This document shows positions 32,275 to 39,915 of a DNA stretch of 59,159 nucleotides, one piece after another. The stretch covers positions 1 to 59,159 of the forward strand of contig JAGCGS010000016.1 in the NCBI GenBank assembly GCA_017649485.1. Reading direction: 5' to 3'. The stretch is from Bacteroidaceae bacterium. Lineage in GTDB: Bacteria; Bacteroidota; Bacteroidia; Bacteroidales; Bacteroidaceae. Position numbers and translations under genes: made by a program. The notes below the pieces were generated by a model. That model searched no databases. It was not told the DNA's origin and worked only from the letters and a program-made list of their open reading frames with translations. The stretch's first letter is position 1. Each line of letters begins with the position of its first letter.

Positions 32275-33024
32275 TTAAAATGTCCATTTAGCCGCCAAAG
32301 AAGGGATGACATAGAACTTGTCGTTCTCTCCTTTGTCATTAAAAATGAAATTATTGCTAACTTCGACTTCCGCACCCAAGCTCAGGTTTACACCATCCAT
32401 ACCTTTCAGTGTATTGAGGTTCACCCAGAACTGTGGCTGGCTCAGCAAGCTAAGCTTGCCCTTCACATCAGGGTCATACCATACATCGCAGAAGCCGGAA
32501 AGGGTTACCAAACCATTGGAAAAGTTCAACCCCCAAACAGCAGTAAGCTGGGCACTGGAAAAACCTTTTCGACCCATACCTTTGAAGTACTGTTTATATA
32601 AAGCTTGTACAGAGAATGTTTTAGAGAAATCTGCACTTGCCCAGTTCCATGCACCACCTAACAAAAGCGCATGTTGGAAACGGGAAGCGATGGCGGTATG
32701 CTCAATACTTGTTGCACCACCATTATACTCTATATGTGCTGCCCAACGCTTGTTTTTTGTTACATTGAACTCGCGAGAAAACTCCCAATACACACCTGCT
32801 GCACCATCAGTATAATAGTTGATATCAGTAAACAGGAAGGTAGAACCCCACTTATCAGGTTTAAACATCTCCACTGTAGAGGTGATATTTGGACGGCCAG
32901 ACAGATCGCCATATAAAGTATGACCTAAGTCGTACAACAACTGTACATTCTGACCATTGACCATTGACCATTGACCATTGACCATTGTCAATGCCACTAT
33001 AATACTAAACAACCACTTTCTCAT
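32275..33024 (-). CDS. DUF5020 family protein (Tsx-like outer-membrane channel candidate)
   Basis: 249 residues. The signal peptide contains a heptanucleotide array (MVNGQWSMVNGQ at 14-25) with cleavage expected before Q25, giving the mature start QNVQLLYDLGH seen in this family. The mature part has alternating aromatic/polar strands and ends in a C-terminal aromatic (WTF), as in outer-membrane beta-barrels. DUF5020 resembles the nucleoside-specific channel Tsx. Its place 25 bp behind a purine permease and a uracil permease supports a role in moving nucleosides or bases across the outer membrane. That function is inference. Confidence 0.82.
   Translation of the reverse strand: MRKWLFSIIVALTMVNGQWSMVNGQNVQLLYDLGHTLYGDLSGRPNITSTVEMFKPDKWGSTFLFTDINYYTDGAAGVYWEFSREFNVTKNKRWAAHIEYNGGATSIEHTAIASRFQHALLLGGAWNWASADFSKTFSVQALYKQYFKGMGRKGFSSAQLTAVWGLNFSNGLVTLSGFCDVWYDPDVKGKLSLLSQPQFWVNLNTLKGMDGVNLSLGAEVEVSNNFIFNDKGENDKFYVIPSLAAKWTF
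32949..32990 (-). repeat. Near-perfect heptanucleotide array inside a signal peptide
   Basis: Four consecutive perfect ATTGACC units (32956-32983) are flanked by partial units. On the coding strand of the DUF5020 gene they are in the open orientation. It is the least diverged array in the window, so it may be the youngest. Confidence 0.93.
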
Positions 33025-33049
33025 AACTATATCCTTATTAAATAAACTA

Positions 33050-34366
33050 TCAAATCAGTGGAGCTATATACTTCAGCACGAAGAATGCAGCCAACACATA
33101 CATTACCCAAGAAATCTGCTTCGCCTTGCCTGTGAGTACCTTCACTGCCACATAAGAGAGCATACCCAACACAATGCCCTCAGAAATGCTGGCCGTAAAT
33201 GGCATCATCAAAATGGTGATGAAGCAAGGCATGGCCTCTGTCATATCATCAAGTTCTATCTTAGTAATAGGCCTCATCATCATAACGCCCACCAACACCA
33301 AAGCACTGGTGGTAGCTGCACTTGGAATCATCAGGAATAAAGGCGAGAAGAAAAGCGACAGGATAAAGAACATAGCTACCGTGAAAGCAGTCAAACCTGT
33401 GCGACCACCTTCAGCTATACCAGTAGTGCTCTCCACATAAGTGGTTACTGTAGAAGTACCACATATAGAACCCACTGTAGTACCTACAGCATCAGCCATC
33501 AGCGCCTTGTTCAAGCCATGAATACGCCCATCCTTTTTAACCATACCTGCACCAGTAGCTGCACCAATCAGGGTGCCAAGGGTATCAAACAAGTCCATGA
33601 GCAACAGGGTGAATACCACAATATAATACTCGATATCCAACGATATGAAGCGAGAGAAATCGAACTTGAAAGCCACAGGACCGATTGAGTCGGGCAAACT
33701 AAGCAATGTGAAGCCTTCAGGAACCTGGGTAACGCCAAATGGAATGCCAATCAGCGTCATCAAGATAATGGTGAAGAATAAGGCTCCTTTCACTTTGAGC
33801 TTGAGCAAAGCGGCACCCACCAAGATACCTAACATGGCTATCAATGAGGTGGGAGTCCAACTACCCAAAGCTGTAATTGTAGATTCATTAGCCACAATCA
33901 CCCCACCGTTTTTCAAGCCGATATAGGCAATAAACAAACCAATACCTACGGAAATGGCATAGCGCAGGTTGAGGGGGATGGCATGGACAATGGCCTCGCG
34001 CACCTTGAATAGGGTCAACAGGATAAAGGTGATACCCTCGAAAAATACAGCCGCCAAAGCCTCTTGCCAGGTATAACCCATGACTGCCACCAAAGTATAG
34101 GCGAAGAATGCATTTAAACCCATGCCTGAAGCCAAGGCAAATGGCAACTTGGCATAAAAAGCCATTACCAAAGTGGCTACTGCTGCAGCTATCACAGTCG
34201 CCGAGAAAACGGCTCCTTTATCCATACCTGCATCACCTAAAATCAATGGGTTGACAGCAAGGATATAGCTCATGGTGAGGAAGGTTGTCAAACCTGCCAG
34301 CAATTCAATTTTGATTCTATGATTGTCTGGGTCGAAGCCCAAATAACTCAATAATTTGTATTTCAT
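33050..34366 (-). CDS. NCS2 purine permease (AzgA/PbuG type)
   Basis: 438 residues with about 12-14 membrane segments. The family signature is clear: LAGLTTFLTMSYILAVNP at the N-terminus, ASGMGLNAFFAYT in TM3, and GTSTVTTYVESTTGIAEGGRTG in TM8-10. Members take up adenine, guanine or hypoxanthine with protons. Which base is used cannot be told. It is followed by DUF5020 (25 bp) and preceded by the uracil permease (31 bp) on one strand. Confidence 0.93.
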   Translation of the reverse strand: MKYKLLSYLGFDPDNHRIKIELLAGLTTFLTMSYILAVNPLILGDAGMDKGAVFSATVIAAAVATLVMAFYAKLPFALASGMGLNAFFAYTLVAVMGYTWQEALAAVFFEGITFILLTLFKVREAIVHAIPLNLRYAISVGIGLFIAYIGLKNGGVIVANESTITALGSWTPTSLIAMLGILVGAALLKLKVKGALFFTIILMTLIGIPFGVTQVPEGFTLLSLPDSIGPVAFKFDFSRFISLDIEYYIVVFTLLLMDLFDTLGTLIGAATGAGMVKKDGRIHGLNKALMADAVGTTVGSICGTSTVTTYVESTTGIAEGGRTGLTAFTVAMFFILSLFFSPLFLMIPSAATTSALVLVGVMMMRPITKIELDDMTEAMPCFITILMMPFTASISEGIVLGMLSYVAVKVLTGKAKQISWVMYVLAAFFVLKYIAPLI

Positions 34367-34397
34367 AGTATTTCAATTGGAATGTTAAGATACTCTA

Positions 34398-35600
34398 TTA
34401 CGATTCCTTTGTTCTTGGCAGAATAAGGTTCAGCACCAAACCTGTAAGAGCTGCCAAGCCAATGCCGGAAAGGCTGAAAGAACCTGCCGTCAAAACAGCA
34501 CCACCTATGCCTGTTGTAAGAATCACACTGGCAATAATCACATTGCGTGTAACCCCAAAATCTACCTTATTACGCATCAGGTTCTGAATACCAACAGCTG
34601 CTATAGAACCAAAGAGTAGCAACATGATACCTCCTAATACTGCCTGGGGGATGCTCTGCAACAAAGCATTAAGTTTTCCTACCACAGAGAATATCAAAGC
34701 TGTTACTGCAGCAATTCTAATGACTTGAGGATTAGTGATGCGAGTAATTTGAACAGCGCCTGTTACCTCACTATAGGTTGTTACTGGAGGGCCACCCAAT
34801 AATGAAGCAGCCAAACAAGCCAAACCGTCACCCAACATGGTGCGATGCAAGCCTGGATCCTTGACAAAATTTTCATCAGCTACTGCACCGATAGCATAAA
34901 CATCACCCACATGCTCAACCACAGCGGCCAAAGCCACAGGCATCATGAAAACAAAGGGCTCCCACTGGAAAGCAGGTAACTCAGGATGTCGGATATGCTC
35001 TGGCAAAGCCAACCAAGGGGCACTCGCCACAGCAGAGAAATCCACCTCACCCAGGCAAATTGCCACCACAAAACCAGCGATTATGCCACAAATCACAGGC
35101 ACCAACTTCACCAAGCCTTTTCCAAACATCAATACCACAACGGCAACTGCCAAGCTAATGAGAGCCAAAAGCCAGTTGGTCTTCGCCATATCAACGGCTG
35201 TACCACTGAGTGATAGACCAATCAGCATGATGACAGGACCTATCACCACTGGAGGAAATAGCCTGTCGAGCAGTTGCATACCTTTCCACTTTACCAACCC
35301 TGCCACAATGAAATAAATGAGTGCCACACCTGCAAACCCTGCTAAGGTGCCAGGCATGCCCCATTGTCCGGAAGCGGCTATGATAGGAGTAATGAAAGCA
35401 AAGCTGGAACCCAAGAAAATGGGCACCATACCTTTGGTCACTAAATGAAAAATGAGAGTGCCAATACCGGCGGAGAACAGGGCGGCCGAGGGATCAAGCC
35501 CTACTAACAAAGGCACCAAGACAGTAGATCCGAAAGCAACAAAGAGAAATTGCACACCTACTACTGTTTTTCTAAATGGTGTTAGATTCAGGTCATCCAT
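34398..35600 (-). CDS. uraA: Uracil/xanthine permease (UraA-like, NCS2)
   Basis: 400 residues, 14 predicted membrane segments. Family features are FLGSSFAFITPI, the TM8 glutamate in VALAAVVEHVGDVYAIG, and the TM10 region GGPPVTTYSEVTGAVQITR. UraA-type permeases import uracil by proton symport through the inner membrane. It leads the operon with the purine permease, DUF5020 and the secreted hydrolase-like gene, and its promoter overlaps that of queA. Confidence 0.9.
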   Translation of the reverse strand: MDDLNLTPFRKTVVGVQFLFVAFGSTVLVPLLVGLDPSAALFSAGIGTLIFHLVTKGMVPIFLGSSFAFITPIIAASGQWGMPGTLAGFAGVALIYFIVAGLVKWKGMQLLDRLFPPVVIGPVIMLIGLSLSGTAVDMAKTNWLLALISLAVAVVVLMFGKGLVKLVPVICGIIAGFVVAICLGEVDFSAVASAPWLALPEHIRHPELPAFQWEPFVFMMPVALAAVVEHVGDVYAIGAVADENFVKDPGLHRTMLGDGLACLAASLLGGPPVTTYSEVTGAVQITRITNPQVIRIAAVTALIFSVVGKLNALLQSIPQAVLGGIMLLLFGSIAAVGIQNLMRNKVDFGVTRNVIIASVILTTGIGGAVLTAGSFSLSGIGLAALTGLVLNLILPRTKES

Positions 35601-35626
35601 GAAATATACATTTTAAATTGTTGATG

Positions 35627-35661
35627 CAAATATAAAGATTTTTATTATCTTTGCACACAAA
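35627..35661. promoter_or_regulatory. Overlapping divergent promoters for uraA (-) and queA (+)
   Basis: On the minus strand TATATTTG (35627-35634) has CAAA complement (TTTG) at 35658-35661, a 23-base spacing. On the + strand TATCTTTG (35646-35653) has TTG upstream at 35621-35623. The two core promoters interlock, so expression of permeases and queA may be mutually exclusive at this site. Confidence 0.6.
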
Positions 35662-35674
35662 TTAAGAAAAAAAT

Positions 35675-36904
35675 ATGATACAAGACCCGAAACGCATCAG
35701 AATCCAAGATTACAATTACGACTTGCCTGATGAGCGAATAGCCAAGTTCCCTTTACCCCAAAGAGACCATTCGAAGCTATTGCTATATCGCCAAGGCAAT
35801 GTGAGCGAAGACATATTCACTTCTCTGCCCAACTATATAGATAAAGGAGAATTGATGGTATTCAACAACACTAAAGTCATTCAGGCTCGCCTGCATTTCC
35901 GTAAGGAGACTGGTGCCTTAATAGAGGTGTTCTGCTTAGAGCCCATAGAGCCAGCAGATTATGCTTTAAACTTCCAACAGACAGAGCATGCGGCTTGGCT
36001 TTGTCTGGTTGGCAACCTCAAGAAATGGAAAGGCGAGATTCTGAAAAGGGAGATGATCGTGAAAGGCAGGCTCATCAAACTAACGGCAGAAAGGAAACAA
36101 GATATTGGCACAAGCCAGTGGGTGGATTTCCGTTGGAATAACAAGAAGGTGACATTTGCCGACATCCTGGAGGTGTTTGGCGAGTTGCCCATCCCACCAT
36201 ATTTAAATAGAGAGACTCAGGAGAGCGACAAGGTAACCTATCAGACAGTTTATTCCAAGATCAAAGGTTCTGTAGCGGCTCCTACGGCTGGGTTGCATTT
36301 TACACAAAAGGTGCTTGATGCCCTAAAAGAAAAGGGAGTTGATATGGAGGAGCTGACCCTGCATGTGGGAGCTGGCACCTTCAAGCCCGTAAAGAGCGAA
36401 AGAATCGAAGGGCATGAGATGCATACCGAATGGATTTCTGTTAACAAGGCTACTATTGAGAGCCTTATCCATCATAAAGGTCAAGCTATCGCGGTAGGCA
36501 CAACCTCTGTCAGGACTTTGGAGTCACTCTACCACATGGGTGTGACCCTGATTCTGAACCCAGAGGCAACGGATAATGACTTGAAAGTGAAGCAGTGGCA
36601 ACCATATAATTTGCCATCTAAGGCTCAGGACATATCTCCTGTAGAGGCTCTACAAGCTTTGCTCGCCTATATGGAGCATCATGAATTGGAAACCTTGCAT
36701 AGCAGTACGCAGATTATCATTGTACCAGGTTACACATACCATGTAGTGAAGGCAATGGTGACTAACTTCCACCAACCCCAAAGCACCCTACTCCTTTTGG
36801 TATCAGCCTTTGTGAAAGGGGATTGGCGCAAGATCTACGATTATGCGATGGCACACAAGTTCCGTTTCCTCAGCTATGGTGATTCTTCTTTTATTGAGAA
36901 TTGA
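35675..36904 (+). CDS. queA: S-adenosylmethionine:tRNA ribosyltransferase-isomerase, long form
   Basis: 409 residues. It transfers and isomerises the ribosyl group of AdoMet onto preQ1 in tRNA to form epoxyqueuosine. Motifs are YNYDLPDERIAKFPL, GSVAAPTAGLHFT, LHVGAGTFKPVK, GTTSVRTLES and the C-terminal TNFHQPQSTLLLLVSAF. E. coli QueA has about 356 residues, so this is the longer Bacteroidota version with a larger insert in the first half. The TGA stop is inside a heptanucleotide array. Confidence 0.93.
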   Translation: MIQDPKRIRIQDYNYDLPDERIAKFPLPQRDHSKLLLYRQGNVSEDIFTSLPNYIDKGELMVFNNTKVIQARLHFRKETGALIEVFCLEPIEPADYALNFQQTEHAAWLCLVGNLKKWKGEILKREMIVKGRLIKLTAERKQDIGTSQWVDFRWNNKKVTFADILEVFGELPIPPYLNRETQESDKVTYQTVYSKIKGSVAAPTAGLHFTQKVLDALKEKGVDMEELTLHVGAGTFKPVKSERIEGHEMHTEWISVNKATIESLIHHKGQAIAVGTTSVRTLESLYHMGVTLILNPEATDNDLKVKQWQPYNLPSKAQDISPVEALQALLAYMEHHELETLHSSTQIIIVPGYTYHVVKAMVTNFHQPQSTLLLLVSAFVKGDWRKIYDYAMAHKFRFLSYGDSSFIEN

Positions 36905-36927
36905 AGATTCACCATTTACCATTGACC
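36893..36927 (+). repeat. Heptanucleotide array at the queA stop (5 units)
   Basis: Units are ATTGAGA, ATTGAAG, ATTCACC, ATTTACC, ATTGACC, in the stop orientation. The queA TGA (36902-36904) is in the second unit. Confidence 0.85.
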
Positions 36928-36955
36928 CATAAATCCCATTAACCCCATCCCAAAA

Positions 36956-37453
36956 ATGAAAGACAACCAACAAGAACTCCTCCCCCTCTGCGACGAGCAA
37001 GGTAACATCACAGGAGCAGCTACCAGAGGTGAATGCCACAATGGAAGCCGATTGATGCACCCTGTGGTGCACCTTCATGTTTTTAACTCCAGAGGTGAAT
37101 TATATCTCCAGAAGCGTCCTGATTGGAAGGATATCCAACCAGGCAAATGGGACACAGCTGTTGGTGGACATGTAGATTTGGGCGAGAATGTGGAGCAAGC
37201 CCTCAAACGCGAAGTGGAAGAGGAGATTGGCATTACTAACTATACCCCTGAGCGCATCAAAGTATATGTATATGACTCCGTAAGAGAGTGTGAGCTGGTG
37301 TTTGTACATAAAACAGTTTATGATGGAAATATTCGTCCCACTAACGAACTCGATGGAGGACGCTTTTGGAGCATAGCAGAAATCAAAGCCAAGATCGGCA
37401 AAGAGGTTTTCACTCCCAATTTCGAACAAGAGTTCCAACAGGTATTTGGATAG
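36956..37453 (+). CDS. Nudix hydrolase (IPP isomerase/YfcD-like subgroup)
   Basis: 165 residues. The complete Nudix box G-x5-E-x7-REVEEEIGI is in GHVDLGENVEQALKREVEEE. The preceding LHVFNSRGELYLQKRPDWKDIQPGKWD is typical of the subgroup related to isopentenyl-diphosphate isomerase and YfcD, which cleaves nucleoside-diphosphate-linked compounds. The substrate is not predictable. It is cytoplasmic, 51 bp behind queA, with the heptanucleotide array in the gap. Confidence 0.92.
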   Translation: MKDNQQELLPLCDEQGNITGAATRGECHNGSRLMHPVVHLHVFNSRGELYLQKRPDWKDIQPGKWDTAVGGHVDLGENVEQALKREVEEEIGITNYTPERIKVYVYDSVRECELVFVHKTVYDGNIRPTNELDGGRFWSIAEIKAKIGKEVFTPNFEQEFQQVFG

Positions 37454-37565
37454 GCTCCCTTTAAGCTGATTAGCTTTATTACAACAAGAGGTCTGTTTTA
37501 TCACAACCCGAGTTCAGCTTAAGGCCATCAACTTTTCTTCTTCCCTAAAATCTTAGGCATAAATA

Positions 37566-37596
37566 TTGCGTTTTATCGTTTTATCTATTATCTTTG
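37566..37596 (+). promoter_or_regulatory. Promoter for the esterase gene
   Basis: TTG (37566-37568), 20-base spacer, TATCTTTG (37589-37596), about 46 bases before the ATG at 37643. Confidence 0.7.
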
Positions 37597-37603
37597 CGGT
37601 TGA

Positions 37604-38812
<1,209 letters not shown>

Positions 38813-38948
38813 TATTTCTATTTAATGGAAACGAACAAGAACAAAATCTATTAACAAAATACTTGTGTCATCGATACCGATGTTCATTGTCTTCATGTAA
38901 ATCCATCATGTTCAATCCTTTTTAAACGATAGTTTACAATAGAGAGTA

Positions 38949-39821
38949 ATGACTAATAGACTGAAAACCTTGATAATAAGTTTGGTTTGTGCCATCTCAC
39001 TGATGGCACAAACTGATTTCCCTTTGCCTCAGATACCAGAAACAATCATCCTACCTGAGGCAAGGCTCAGCTATCTGTTGAATCATTATTGGGACAACTA
39101 TCAGTTCAGTGACACCACACAAGTAAACCAAGACTTAGGCGAGCAAGGCTTTGCCGATTTTCTGAACTTGTTGAGTTATGGCAACGACATCATCATAGAT
39201 GAGGCAACAAAGGCTTTCTACAACAAGGCTTTCTCTTCTCGTTGGAGCAAGAATTATTATAGTCAACTGATAAGCCATTACCTTGACAACCCCAACTCTC
39301 CTTTGCGTAATGATGCCATTTATGTGCATTTCTTACGTAATATTAGGCCTTACTATGCCAACGATGTGGCTCAGCGTGAACGCTATGTATTTAAATTGGC
39401 GCAAGCCAAGAAGAACTTGCCAGGAAGTGTGGCAACAGACTTTGCCTATATAGAGCGTGATGGGAATCAAGGCAATATGAGCTCGATACAGGCAAAATAC
39501 ACATTGTTGTTCTTCCACGACCCAGATTGCGAGAATTGCAAGCGTATTATGCCCATTGCCATAAAGGAAGAGGTTCTGCAACGCTCTGATGTAAAGGTGT
39601 TGGCAATCTATGCCGACAAAGATATTGATGCTTGGCGCAAGGACGTTCATCAATATCCAAGCAATTGGATTGACGCTTATAGCCCCAATGGAGAAATAAG
39701 GGACAAATTACTGTATTTCATACCTGCCACTCCTTCTTTCTATCTGTTGGATGCTAATAAACAAGTTATCATGAAGGATGCCGACTATAATAATATAGTG
39801 GCATTCCTGAATCAGAACTAA
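38949..39821 (+). CDS. Secreted thioredoxin-like protein with DUF5106 domain
   Basis: 290 residues. The signal peptide ends LMA before Q21. The N-terminal half (about 25-165) is the DUF5106 helical domain. The C-terminal half is thioredoxin-like with the redox pair C194-E-N-C197, preceded by LLFFHDPDC, and a cis-proline in PATPSFYLLD. It is probably a periplasmic disulfide or thiol-redox protein. Bacteroidota carry many such fusions, and their substrates are mostly unknown. It is followed by a terminator shared with the convergent BspA-like gene. Confidence 0.87.
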   Translation: MTNRLKTLIISLVCAISLMAQTDFPLPQIPETIILPEARLSYLLNHYWDNYQFSDTTQVNQDLGEQGFADFLNLLSYGNDIIIDEATKAFYNKAFSSRWSKNYYSQLISHYLDNPNSPLRNDAIYVHFLRNIRPYYANDVAQRERYVFKLAQAKKNLPGSVATDFAYIERDGNQGNMSSIQAKYTLLFFHDPDCENCKRIMPIAIKEEVLQRSDVKVLAIYADKDIDAWRKDVHQYPSNWIDAYSPNGEIRDKLLYFIPATPSFYLLDANKQVIMKDADYNNIVAFLNQN

Positions 39822-39862
39822 TAATCTTATTCTTTCAAAGACCCATTTATTAACAGAAATAA

Positions 39863-39890
39863 GGAGAGGACAACGTGAATTGCCCTCTCC
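39863..39890. terminator. Bidirectional terminator, DUF5106 gene / BspA-like gene
   Basis: GGAGAGG and CCTCTCC pair, with an inner CAA/TTG pair around a CGTGAA loop. It is flanked by A/T-rich ends between convergent stop codons. Confidence 0.75.
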
Positions 39891-39915
39891 ATTATTTTAC
39901 TATTAAGCCCAGCTA

